A stretch of 64,000 nt of DNA. It comes from Kribbella sp. VKM Ac-2569. GTDB taxonomy: Bacteria > Actinomycetota > Actinomycetes > Propionibacteriales > Kribbellaceae. The translations under genes were made by a program, and so were the position numbers. Below the pieces are notes generated by a model. The model was not told the DNA's origin and did not search any database. It worked only from the letters and a program-made list of their open reading frames with translations. The stretch's first letter is position 1; the number at the start of each line of letters is the position of its first letter. This document shows positions 53,463 to 61,688 of this stretch, piece by piece. The stretch is taken from assembly GCF_004216905.1 (NCBI RefSeq), contig NZ_SGXJ01000010.1, forward strand, positions 1 through 64,000, written 5' to 3'.

Positions 53463-54026
53463 ATGCGACTGGCAGTGATCATCGGCAGCACCCGGCGCGG
53501 CCGGTTCGGACCGACCGTGGCGCACTGGCTCGCAGAGCAGGCAGCCAAGCAGTTCGAGGTCGACCTGGTCGACCTGGCAGCTGCGGACCTGCCGACCACG
53601 CTGCCCGACGCGGACGACGAGACGCCGCAGGAGGTCGCCGTACTGAGCAGCAGGCTGGCAGCCGCGGATGCGTTCGCTGTAGTCACGCCGGAGATCAACT
53701 GCAGCTTTCCGGCCACGCTGAAGACCGCACTGGACTGGTACTACGAGGAGTGGCACGCCAAGCCGGTAGCGATCGTCAGCTACGGCCGGGAGAGCGGCGG
53801 CTGCCACGCCACCGCACAACTGCGGCAGGTCTTCACAGAACTCCAGGCCGTCACCATTCGCAACACTGTCGCACTGCCCTGCTACTGGGAGCAGTTCACC
53901 GCCGACGGCGGCTGGCCACGGCCGTCCGCCGGCTACGAGGCAAACGCCAAACTCATGCTCGACCAGCTCGTCTGGTGGGCCGAAGCACTACAGGACGCCC
54001 GGAACCGGCGTCCGTACCAACCCTGA
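53463..54026 (+). CDS. NADPH-dependent FMN reductase-like flavoprotein
   Basis: 187 aa from ATG 53463 with AGGAGG upstream. Flavodoxin-like fold: LAVIIGSTRRGRFGPTVAHWL (FMN phosphate loop) and VVTPEINCSFPATLKTALDWYY. Reduces FMN or quinones with NAD(P)H. First of two or three genes transcribed away from the AfsR-like regulator, 13 bases before the DHFR-like gene, so likely under its control. The pair resembles small regulated redox cassettes. Confidence 0.9.
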   Translation: MRLAVIIGSTRRGRFGPTVAHWLAEQAAKQFEVDLVDLAAADLPTTLPDADDETPQEVAVLSSRLAAADAFAVVTPEINCSFPATLKTALDWYYEEWHAKPVAIVSYGRESGGCHATAQLRQVFTELQAVTIRNTVALPCYWEQFTADGGWPRPSAGYEANAKLMLDQLVWWAEALQDARNRRPYQP

Positions 54027-54039
54027 GAGGAAAAGACCC

Positions 54040-54579
54040 ATGAGGAAGCTGATCGAATCCACGTTCGTCACCCTGAACGGCGTCATCGACGAGCCGCAGA
54101 ACTGGAGCCCGCCGTACTGGGACGAGGAGCACATGGCCTACAACCAGTCCCTGATGGAAGGCGTCGAGGGACAGGTGCTCGGCCGCGTCACCTACGAGGG
54201 CTTCGCGGACGCCTGGTTGTCCCGGGCCGGAGACCCGCTCGCCGACACCTTCAACGCGATGCCGAAGTGGGTCGCCTCCCGCACGGTCACCGAGTGGAAG
54301 TGGAACGCACAGCCGCTCGAGGGCGACGCGGCCGAGGCCGTCCGCAACCTCAAGGAGTCCGACGGCGGTGACCTGATCAAGTACGGCACCGGGTCGTTCT
54401 CGAAGACGCTGCTGGAGAACAAGCTCGTCGACGAGTACCACTTCTGGATCTTCCCGGTGGTCGCCGAGGGCGAGAACATGTTCCGCGGCACCGGCGTCGA
54501 CATCACCCACCTCGACCTCCTCGGCACGACGACCTTCAAGTCCGGCATCGTCGTCCACAAGCTCGCCCCCAAGGCCTGA
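54040..54579 (+). CDS. dihydrofolate reductase/RibD C-terminal-like protein
   Basis: 179 aa. Opens MRKLIESTFVTLNGVIDEPQ, with LGRVTYEGFADAW, ASRTV and DLIKYGTGSFSKTLLENKLVDEYHFWIFPVV, the RibD-C/DHFR-like signature. NADPH-dependent reductase of unknown substrate; not the essential folA. Downstream of the FMN reductase gene. Confidence 0.9.
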   Translation: MRKLIESTFVTLNGVIDEPQNWSPPYWDEEHMAYNQSLMEGVEGQVLGRVTYEGFADAWLSRAGDPLADTFNAMPKWVASRTVTEWKWNAQPLEGDAAEAVRNLKESDGGDLIKYGTGSFSKTLLENKLVDEYHFWIFPVVAEGENMFRGTGVDITHLDLLGTTTFKSGIVVHKLAPKA

Positions 54580-54586
54580 CCCGCAC

Positions 54587-54617
54587 GCGGCCGGTACGTC
54601 GATGGCGTACCGGCCGC
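54587..54617. terminator. hairpin, probable terminator
   Basis: Perfect 12-bp arms 54587-54598 and 54606-54617 (GCGGCCGGTACG and complement), 7-nt loop. Lies after the DHFR-like gene. Its stem sequence recurs at 56700-56733. Confidence 0.7.
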
Positions 54618-54645
54618 ACCACGAACCCACGGGAGAACGAATCCA

Positions 54646-55437
54646 ATGACCGAGCTGAACGCGGAACATGCCCGGCGAGCGATCGTCGAACACACCCGCC
54701 GGCTGGCGGAATCGGCCGCCGTGGCCGGACCTGACACCGTCGTGCCGACGGCCCCGAAGTGGACCGTCGCCGACTTGGTCGAGCACGTGGGCCAGACCCA
54801 CAACTGGATCGCGGAGATCATCGAGCGGCGGATCACCGACCCCACCCAGCTGCCCACGGAGGTGGCCGTACTCCCTGCCGACCCGCGCGAGTGGCCGACG
54901 TGGCTGTCGGAGTCCGCGCAGCGCGTCGCGAACGCGTGCTCCGACGACGCACTCGACGCGCCGGTGTTCAACGCCTCGGGCGACGAGCGCTCCGGGACGC
55001 GGTTCTGGATGACCAGCGCCCTCAACGAGTCGGTCGTGCACGGCGTCGACGCGGCCAACGCGGCGGAGTGGCCGGCCGACATCGACGCCGAGGTCGCCGC
55101 CGCACTCATCAGCAACCACCTCGCGATGCTCACCTCCCCCACCTGGGAGATGCGGCGGCCCCAGTCCGCCCACGCCATCCGGGGCACCGGGCAAACCCTG
55201 CAGTGGGTGGCGACCGACGCGGGCGCTTGGCTCGTGGAACGGCGCCCTGAAGGGGCGACGTGGCGACCCGAAACCCAGCAGGCCGATGTGACGGTGAGCG
55301 GCCCGGCGCAATCGTTGCTCCTGACCTTGACCCGCCGACGCCGGCTCGCCGACCGCGAGGCGACCGGCATCACCGTCGACGGCGACGTCGACCTCGCCCA
55401 GCACTGGCTCGACAACACCGGCCACGACGCCGACTGA
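54646..55437 (+). CDS. mycothiol-dependent maleylpyruvate isomerase-like (DinB fold) protein
   Basis: 263 aa. Four-helix DinB-type bundle with metal histidines: WTVADLVEHVGQTHNWIAE and ALNESVVHGVDAANA; C-terminal MDMPI-C-like alpha/beta domain with a D-rich end (ITVDGDVDLAQHWLDN). Members use mycothiol as cofactor for isomerase or transferase reactions. Read in the same direction as the redox pair but after a terminator hairpin. Confidence 0.88.
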   Translation: MTELNAEHARRAIVEHTRRLAESAAVAGPDTVVPTAPKWTVADLVEHVGQTHNWIAEIIERRITDPTQLPTEVAVLPADPREWPTWLSESAQRVANACSDDALDAPVFNASGDERSGTRFWMTSALNESVVHGVDAANAAEWPADIDAEVAAALISNHLAMLTSPTWEMRRPQSAHAIRGTGQTLQWVATDAGAWLVERRPEGATWRPETQQADVTVSGPAQSLLLTLTRRRRLADREATGITVDGDVDLAQHWLDNTGHDAD

Positions 55438-55452
55438 CCCACGGTCATTCAA

Positions 55453-55487
55453 CCGGCCGGTCACCCGCAGCAAGGGTGGCCGGCCGG
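55453..55487. terminator. hairpin, probable terminator
   Basis: Arms 55453-55466 and 55474-55487 pair over 14 positions (one T-G wobble), 7-nt loop GCAGCAA. Follows the MDMPI-like gene by 15 bases. Confidence 0.7.
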
Positions 55488-55624
55488 AGGCTTGTTCGCA
55501 TCTTCCGTGGGTACCGGTCGGGGCCATGGGGGATTGAGGCGGCGCTGGGGACCGTCTGCCAGGGATTCTCGCGATCGGCCGGTGCGGATCGCGGATCCAC
55601 ACGTGCGACCGGACTGGAGTTCTG

Positions 55625-56194
55625 ATGGGTACCGTCCTGACCATCGTGATCATCGTCGTGGTGCTGATCGCGGCCGCGGCGCTTCTGTACCTGTACCAGC
55701 GCAGACGCTCGGGCGAACTGCAGCAGCGGTTCGGCCCGGAGTACGAGCGCACCGTGGAGGAGTCGGGCGATCGCCGCAGCGCCGAGCGTGAGCTGCGTGG
55801 GCGGGAACGCCGGGTGTCGCGGCTGGACATCACGCCGTTGAGCCGTGAGTCCGCCCAGACCTACCGCGCCGAGTGGGCCGAAGTGCAACAGAGCTTCGTC
55901 GACCGCCCTGCCGGAGCAGTCGTGGACGCGGACCGGCTGGTCCTGCGGATGATGCGCGAGTCCGGCTATCCGGTCGACGATTTCGACCAGCGGGCCGACG
56001 ACGTGTCCGTCGAGCATCCCGACGTCGCCATGCACTACCGCGAGGCGCACCGGATCGCCGTCGCGGAGGCACGCGGCGACGCCGATACCGAGGACCTGCG
56101 GCACGCGGTCACGGCGTACCGCCATCTGGTCGACGCCCTGCTGGACGACAGCGAGAACACCTCCCGCCCCACGAACACCAAGGAGCAAGCATGA
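55625..56194 (+). CDS. membrane-anchored hypothetical protein, paralogue A
   Basis: 189 aa. One N-terminal membrane helix (VLTIVIIVVVLIAAAALLYLY), a basic and charged coiled stretch, then a C-terminal helical domain from about 78 (YRAEWAEVQQSFVDRPAGAV ... TEDLRHAVTAYRHLVDALL). The same domain is found in the following gene. No known family name. The stop overlaps the start of the next gene (ATGA). Confidence 0.75.
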   Translation: MGTVLTIVIIVVVLIAAAALLYLYQRRRSGELQQRFGPEYERTVEESGDRRSAERELRGRERRVSRLDITPLSRESAQTYRAEWAEVQQSFVDRPAGAVVDADRLVLRMMRESGYPVDDFDQRADDVSVEHPDVAMHYREAHRIAVAEARGDADTEDLRHAVTAYRHLVDALLDDSENTSRPTNTKEQA

Positions 56195-56685
56195 CCACCA
56201 ACGATCGCCGTGACGTCCCCCTGGACGACGACCGCACGCTGGACAACGACGACCTCGAAGCCGATCCCGACCTGGGCGGCAACCGCGGCCTGGACGACGA
56301 CCGTACGACGGACGAACCGAACGGCCGTACGACGGACCTGGACGAGCGGACCAACCGTACTGATGACCTGGACGGTAGTACGACGACCGACGAGCCGAAC
56401 GGCCGTACGAGCGCGGCCGACGAACCGTTGGTGGCCGAGGACTCGGCCGTCGACTACCGGGCCCGCTGGGAGGTTGTCCAGCAAGGATTCGTGGACGACC
56501 CGCGCAACGCCGTCAGCGAGGCCGACAAGCTCGTCGACGACGTGCTCAAGCACCTGGCGGACGGCTTCGACCGCCAGCACCAGGACCTCGAGCAGCAGTG
56601 GTCGAACGGTGAGCCGTCGACCGAGGACCTCCGCTCGGCGCTCCAGCGGTACCGCGCGTTCTTCCAGCGCCTGCTGACGTTGTGA
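56191..56685 (+). CDS. Asp/Thr-rich repeat hypothetical protein, paralogue B
   Basis: 164 aa from ATG 56191. Residues 1-75 are a disordered acidic region with repeats (TTDEPNGRT occurs twice; D/N/R/T-rich spacers). Residues about 88-164 match the C-terminal domain of the preceding gene: YRARWEVVQQGFVDDPRNAV, SEADKLVDDVL, TEDLRSALQRYRAFFQRLL. No membrane helix, so this is a soluble partner of the membrane-anchored paralogue. Confidence 0.75.
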   Translation: MTTNDRRDVPLDDDRTLDNDDLEADPDLGGNRGLDDDRTTDEPNGRTTDLDERTNRTDDLDGSTTTDEPNGRTSAADEPLVAEDSAVDYRARWEVVQQGFVDDPRNAVSEADKLVDDVLKHLADGFDRQHQDLEQQWSNGEPSTEDLRSALQRYRAFFQRLLTL

Positions 56686-56699
56686 CGTCGTGAGCAAAG

Positions 56700-56733
56700 G
56701 GTGCGGCCGGTACGTCGTCGTACCGGCCGCACC
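56700..56733. terminator. perfect 15-bp hairpin, bidirectional terminator
   Basis: Arms 56700-56714 and 56719-56733 with tetraloop TCGT. Sits between the convergent paralogue B and oxidase genes. Shares its 12-bp stem core with 54587-54617. Confidence 0.8.
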
Positions 56734-56741
56734 GCTACGTC

Positions 56742-58100
56742 CTAAGGCGCGATGTTCTGGTTCAGGTGGAACACGTTGCCCGGGTCGTACTTGCGCTTGA
56801 CCTCGGCCAGCCGGTCGTAGTTCTGCCGGTAGTTCTCCCGGATCCGGCCCTGGTCGTCGTCGGCCATGAAGTTGATGTACCCGCCGGCCTCGGAGTGCGG
56901 CGCGACATCGTCGTAGTAGGACCGCACCCACTCGATCCCGGCCTCGTTGTCGGCCGGGTCCGGCCACATACCGGCGATCACGGTCGCGAAGTTCGCGTCC
57001 CGGTAGGCGAACGCGGTCGCGTCCGGAGTCACCCGGTGGCAGGCGCCGTTGATCGGGTAGATGTGCACGGTCGAGTTCACCGACGGGAGACCGGGCGCGT
57101 GCCGCACGTGCGCCTGGATCGCCTCGTCGGTCAGCTCGGTGACGAAGTTCGCTTTCCAGTAGTGCTGCAGGCCGGGCGGCACCAACGCGTCGAAGGCGCT
57201 GTTCAAGGCCGGGTACGGCATCGGCCCGACGTGCTCGGCCATCACCGGCGCGAACTCGCGGAACTTCGAGATCTGCGTCTGGCCCTCGTCGAGATCTCCG
57301 GCCCAGCAGCCGACGATCGCCACGAACGGCTCACCGTGCCGGTTCTCCGGGATGAACGGCAGCGGCGGCGCGATCTGGAACGCCGGGAACCCGCCGAGCT
57401 GCTCGGGCGCGTCCTTGATCAGTTCCCGGAAGCCCGACAGTACGGCGACCGCGTCGGACATCTCGAAGAACATCGGGCCGCCGTAGATCGTCGACACCGG
57501 CGCCAGCCGGAACTCGAGCGCGGTCACCACGCCGAAGTTGCCGCCACCGCCGCGCAACGCCCAGAACAGGTCCTCGTTCTCCTTCTCGCTCGCGATCAGG
57601 AACTGCCCGTCCGCCGTCACCACGTCGGCCGACACGAGGTTGTCGCAGGACAGCCCGAGGCCCCGGTCCAGGTACCCGATCCCGCCGCCGAGGGTCAGCC
57701 CGCCGACCCCGGTGGTCGAGATGATCCCGCCGGTCGTGGCCAGCCCGAACGCGTGCGTCGCCGCGTTGAAGTCGCCCCACGTCGCGCCGCCGCCGGCCCG
57801 CGCCGTCCGGTTCACCGGGTCGACCCGGACGTTCCGCATCCCGCTCAGATCGATGACGAGCCCGTCGTCGACCGTGCCGAATCCGGGCACGCTGTGCCCG
57901 CCGCCGCGCACCGCGAGCTCGAGCTCGTTCGTCCGCGCGTAGTCGATCGCCGCCATCACGTCACCGGCGTTCTCACACCGGACGACCACCTGCGGCTGCT
58001 TGTCGTGCATCGCATTGTTGACCCGGCGCGCCTCGTCGTACCCCTCGTCGCCGGCCGTGAAGACCTGTCCGCGCGTGCGTTCTCTCAAATCGTCGATCAT
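56742..58100 (-). CDS. FAD-linked oxidase, berberine-bridge (BBE) type
   Basis: 452 aa from ATG 58100. PCMH-type FAD-binding domain with RGGGHSVPGFG (histidine for covalent FAD) and GLSCDNLVSADVV (cysteine in the second attachment position), so bicovalent flavin is likely. C-terminal BBE segment: YDRLAEVKRKYDPGNVFHLNQNI. Oxidises a sugar, alcohol or alkaloid-like substrate with O2. Monocistronic; 189 bases upstream hold nothing recognisable. Confidence 0.92.
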   Translation of the reverse strand: MIDDLRERTRGQVFTAGDEGYDEARRVNNAMHDKQPQVVVRCENAGDVMAAIDYARTNELELAVRGGGHSVPGFGTVDDGLVIDLSGMRNVRVDPVNRTARAGGGATWGDFNAATHAFGLATTGGIISTTGVGGLTLGGGIGYLDRGLGLSCDNLVSADVVTADGQFLIASEKENEDLFWALRGGGGNFGVVTALEFRLAPVSTIYGGPMFFEMSDAVAVLSGFRELIKDAPEQLGGFPAFQIAPPLPFIPENRHGEPFVAIVGCWAGDLDEGQTQISKFREFAPVMAEHVGPMPYPALNSAFDALVPPGLQHYWKANFVTELTDEAIQAHVRHAPGLPSVNSTVHIYPINGACHRVTPDATAFAYRDANFATVIAGMWPDPADNEAGIEWVRSYYDDVAPHSEAGGYINFMADDDQGRIRENYRQNYDRLAEVKRKYDPGNVFHLNQNIAP

Positions 58101-58289
58101 TGTCCGCTCCCCGAACCACTGCCGTCTGCCGCAGATCGGCGCGCGCACACGGCGCACACCACGCAGACCGGTCATCGCCGTCGAGCGCAGCGCGAGACTT
58201 CCCCCAGAAGCGTCTGACCCCCGACGGGCTCCGGCCCTCCCCCAGACCCACCCCGTTCTCCCCGACCTTCCCAAGCAGGACCGGTTTCG

Positions 58290-58955
58290 TCAATGCCCAG
58301 ACAAAGTACTGAGCAAGCGGCCCTGGGCCTGCTCGAGGTGGTAGGCCAGGTGATCGGCCGCGGCCGACTGGGCACCCTGCTGGATCGCCTCGAGGATCGC
58401 CGCGTGCTCTTCGGCGACCGTGGTCGGCGCGGCCTTGCGGTGCGCCTGGTACTGGCCCATGGTCAGGTGCACCTCGCCGATGATCAGCTCGTGCATCCGG
58501 GTCAGCCGGCGGCTGCCGACCGCGGCCACCAGCGCCGTGTGGAACGCGATGTCCGCCTCGACCTGGTTCTCGAACAGCCGGTCGCGCGCCGCGTACTCGA
58601 TCGCGACCTGGGCCCGGGCGGCGTCGGCCGGCACCTGGCCGGTCGCGGCCAGCGCGGACACCGCCGCCTTCTCGATCGTCATCCGGCTGAAGAACAGGTC
58701 CCGGATCTCGGCCTCGTCGAGCACCGGAACGACCGCTGTCTTGTGCGCCGTACGCCGCAACAGGCCGAGCGCCGTCAGCCGCTCGAGCGCCGCCTTCGCG
58801 GTCGGCCGGGCCACGTCGTACTCCGTGGCGAGCCGGACCTCGGTGAGTTTCTCCCCCTGCGGGATCTCGCCGTTCACGATCCGCTTGCGGATCGACTCGT
58901 AGAGCGCGTCGGTCAGCGAGGACGGCCCGAGCTCAAGACGCGCTTCGGTACTCAC
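58290..58955 (-). CDS. GntR-family regulator, FCD domain
   Basis: 221 aa from GTG 58955 (GGAGGGGG just upstream). N-terminal winged helix (LYESIRKRIVNGEIPQGEKLTEVRLATEYDVARPTAKAALERLTALGLL) and C-terminal FCD ligand domain with metal-binding AFHTALVAAVGS and HAAILEAIQQG. FadR-type repressors of this class sense sugar acids or hydroxyacids. 41 bases after the dehydrogenase gene in the same direction, so it likely controls the sugar operon it ends. Confidence 0.92.
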   Translation of the reverse strand: MSTEARLELGPSSLTDALYESIRKRIVNGEIPQGEKLTEVRLATEYDVARPTAKAALERLTALGLLRRTAHKTAVVPVLDEAEIRDLFFSRMTIEKAAVSALAATGQVPADAARAQVAIEYAARDRLFENQVEADIAFHTALVAAVGSRRLTRMHELIIGEVHLTMGQYQAHRKAAPTTVAEEHAAILEAIQQGAQSAAADHLAYHLEQAQGRLLSTLSGH

Positions 58956-58996
58956 AGCACCCCCTCCAACGAAACTGGTCTGGCAAGTGTACTGGC

Positions 58997-59911
58997 CTAG
59001 TAACCCGCGGCCTTGTCCACCACGTTCCGCAACGGCTCGCCGCCGACGAAACGGCGGATGTTGTCCGCGACGATCTCCTGATGCCGCCGGACGGTACCGT
59101 CGCTGGTGGCGCCGTTGTGTGGCGTGACGACGACGTTCGGCAGCGACCAGAACGGGCTGTCCGGCGGCAGCGGCTCGACCCCGTGCGCGTCCAGGCCGGC
59201 GCCCGCGATCTGCCCGGTCCGCAACGCCTCCAGCAGGGCCTCGTCGTCGGCGATCCCACCGCGCGAGATGCAGATGAAGTACGCCGTCGGCTTCATCCGC
59301 GCGAACGCGTCCCGCCCGAAGACACCGAGCGTCGAGGGCGTCCGCGGTGTCGTCACCACGACGAAGTCCGACTCCGCGAGTAAGTGGTCGAGATCGCACA
59401 GCTCGTCGACGTTCGGCGATGGCTGCCCAGGACGCCGCCGTACGCCGAGAACCCGCATGTGGAACGCCTTCGCCTTCAACGCGAGATCGAGGCCGGAGTT
59501 GCCGAGACCGTAGATACCGACAGTCCGGCCGGCCAGCTCGCCGTGGCGGTAGTGGTCCCAGCGGTGCTCGGCCTGCGCCCGCATCCACCGCGGTACGTCG
59601 CGATTGAGCATGAGCATCAGCAGGATCGAGTGCTCGGCGAGCGAGATCCCGCCGTTGCCGGCGCTCGACGTGAGGACGATCGGCGACGCGAGCATCTCCG
59701 GCGTGAGGTCGGAGTCGACCCCGGCCGACGGGCTGTGCACCCAGCGCAGCCGCGGCGCCTTCACCAGCACGTCCGGCGGCACGTGACCGACCACCGCCTC
59801 CATCTCACCGAAGCGGTCCGAGGCGTCGTCGAGTGAGCCGACGAAGCGCACCGCCACCTCCCCCGCCGCCTCGACGTACGCCGGCGATTCCTTGCCAACT
59901 ACAACGATCAT
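58997..59911 (-). CDS. D-2-hydroxyacid dehydrogenase
   Basis: 304 aa from ATG 59911, which overlaps the permease stop (TGATG). NAD-binding GIYGLGNSG, catalytic arginine in ISRGGIADDEAL, acidic residue in GAGLDAHGVEPLP and histidine in VVVTPHNGAT (PHN in place of the usual PHI). Reduces a 2-keto acid or oxidises a 2-hydroxyacid; in this operon the product probably comes from the imported sugar. Confidence 0.92.
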   Translation of the reverse strand: MIVVVGKESPAYVEAAGEVAVRFVGSLDDASDRFGEMEAVVGHVPPDVLVKAPRLRWVHSPSAGVDSDLTPEMLASPIVLTSSAGNGGISLAEHSILLMLMLNRDVPRWMRAQAEHRWDHYRHGELAGRTVGIYGLGNSGLDLALKAKAFHMRVLGVRRRPGQPSPNVDELCDLDHLLAESDFVVVTTPRTPSTLGVFGRDAFARMKPTAYFICISRGGIADDEALLEALRTGQIAGAGLDAHGVEPLPPDSPFWSLPNVVVTPHNGATSDGTVRRHQEIVADNIRRFVGGEPLRNVVDKAAGY

Positions 59912-60789
59912 CACTTCAGTCCCGTCGTCGCGATGCCGCGGATCAGGTACTTCTGGGCCACGGCGAAGAAGATCAGGATCGGCACCAGCGACAGCAACGA
60001 CATGGCGAACAGCATGCCCACCCCACTCTGGGTCTCGGAGTCGACCATCGAGTTCAGCGCCACCGGCACGGTGAACGCCTGCGTCCTGGTCAGGTAGATC
60101 AACGGTACGAAGAAATCGTTCCAGGTCCAGATGAAGGTGAAGATCGTGGTCGTCACCAGAGCCGGTCGCATCAGCGGCAGCACGACGTACCAGAAGGTCA
60201 GGAACGGGCCGGCGCCGTCGATCCAGGCCGCCCGGTCGAGCTCGCGCGGCAGCGTCCGGATGAACTGGACCATCAGGAAGACGAAGAACGCGTCGGTGGC
60301 CAGGAACTTCGGGATCAGCAGCGGCCAGTAGGTGTTCACCAGGCCAAGCTGCGAGAAGAAGATGTACTGCGGAATGACGAGCACGTGGAACGGCAGCATC
60401 ACCGAGGCGAGCGTGATCGCGAAGTACGCCTTCCGCATCCGGAACTGCAGCCGGGCCAGCGCGTACGCCGTCAGCGAGCACGAGAACAGGTTGCCGGCGA
60501 TCGAGGCGATCGTCACCACCAGCGAGTTCACGAAGAACACCGAGAACGGCCGGTTCAGCGCGTGCCAGCCGTCCTTGAAGTTCTGGAACGTCAGGTCGGA
60601 CGGGATGATGCCCGGCTCGGTCAGGATCTGTTCAGGCGGTTTGAACGCGCTCACCACCATCCACACCAGCGGATAGATCATGAACGCCACGAACACCAGG
60701 AGCCCGGTGTGCTTGAGAGCGGCCCGGAGCCGCCGCTGCCGGACCGGCGCCGGGCTGCTGATCACTTTTCCTGCGGTCAGACTCACCAT
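59911..60789 (-). CDS. ABC transporter permease, CUT1 (MalG-like)
   Basis: 292 aa from ATG 60789. Six helices and the EAA loop ELDRAAWIDGAGPFLTFWYVVLPLMRPAL. Partners with the MalF-like gene, whose stop overlaps its start. No ATPase gene in the operon, so a shared MsiK-like ATPase elsewhere is expected, as usual in actinobacteria. Confidence 0.94.
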   Translation of the reverse strand: MVSLTAGKVISSPAPVRQRRLRAALKHTGLLVFVAFMIYPLVWMVVSAFKPPEQILTEPGIIPSDLTFQNFKDGWHALNRPFSVFFVNSLVVTIASIAGNLFSCSLTAYALARLQFRMRKAYFAITLASVMLPFHVLVIPQYIFFSQLGLVNTYWPLLIPKFLATDAFFVFLMVQFIRTLPRELDRAAWIDGAGPFLTFWYVVLPLMRPALVTTTIFTFIWTWNDFFVPLIYLTRTQAFTVPVALNSMVDSETQSGVGMLFAMSLLSLVPILIFFAVAQKYLIRGIATTGLK

Positions 60790-61688
60790 CAGCTGTCTCC
60801 GTAGAAGACCCAGTACTTCGAGACGAGGAAATGCAGCGCCGTCACCACGGCGATCGCGGCCATCAGCACCCAGGCGAGCGCGGACGCGTAGCCCATGTCG
60901 AAGGCGACGAATCCCTGCTGGTAGATGTACAGCGTGTAGAACAGCGTCGAGTTCGCCGGGCCCCCGGTGCCGCCACTGATGATGTGCGCCTGGGTGAAGG
61001 TCTGGAACGCGCCGATCGTCTGCAGGATCAGGTTGAAGAAGATGATCGGCGTGAGCAGCGGCACCGTCACGTGACGGAACTGCTTGACGATCCCTGCGCC
61101 GTCGACGCGCGCCGCCTCGTACAGCTCGTCCGGGATCTGCCGCAGGCCCGCCAGGAAGATCACCATCGGCGACCCGAACGTCCACACGTTCAGCACGATC
61201 AGCGTCGCCAGCGCCGTACTCGGGTTCTGCAACCAGCTCTCGCCGTGGATCCCGATCAGCGCCAGCCCCTTGTTGATCAGGCCGTCGTCACCGAAGATCT
61301 CCCGCCACAGGATCGCGATCGCCACCGAAGACCCCAGCAGTGACGGCAGGTAGAACGCGCTGCGGTAGAACGCCAGTCCGCTCAGGCCACGGTCGAGGAT
61401 CAGCGCGAGCAGCAGGGCGAAGGCGAGCTGCAGCGGCACCGACACCAGCACGTAGATCAGGGTCACGCGGACCGAGGCCCAGAACTGGTCGTCGTGGATC
61501 ATCCGCTGGAAGTTCTCCAGCCCGGTCCACTCCGGCGGATTGAGGATGTCGTAGTTCGTGAACGCCAGATACAGCGACGCGAGCAACGGCACCGCGGTGA
61601 TCAGCAGGAACCCCAACTGCCAGGGGATCAGGAAGACGTGGGCCGCCCGCCCCTGGCGATTGAGGTAGAACCTCGAGCGGGACGTCAT
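60789..61688 (-). CDS. ABC transporter permease, CUT1 (MalF-like)
   Basis: 299 aa from ATG 61688, overlapping the solute-binding gene stop (ATGA). Six helices; EAA loop ELYEAARVDGAGIVKQFRHVTVPLLTPII. First permease of the heterodimer. Confidence 0.94.
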   Translation of the reverse strand: MTSRSRFYLNRQGRAAHVFLIPWQLGFLLITAVPLLASLYLAFTNYDILNPPEWTGLENFQRMIHDDQFWASVRVTLIYVLVSVPLQLAFALLLALILDRGLSGLAFYRSAFYLPSLLGSSVAIAILWREIFGDDGLINKGLALIGIHGESWLQNPSTALATLIVLNVWTFGSPMVIFLAGLRQIPDELYEAARVDGAGIVKQFRHVTVPLLTPIIFFNLILQTIGAFQTFTQAHIISGGTGGPANSTLFYTLYIYQQGFVAFDMGYASALAWVLMAAIAVVTALHFLVSKYWVFYGDS

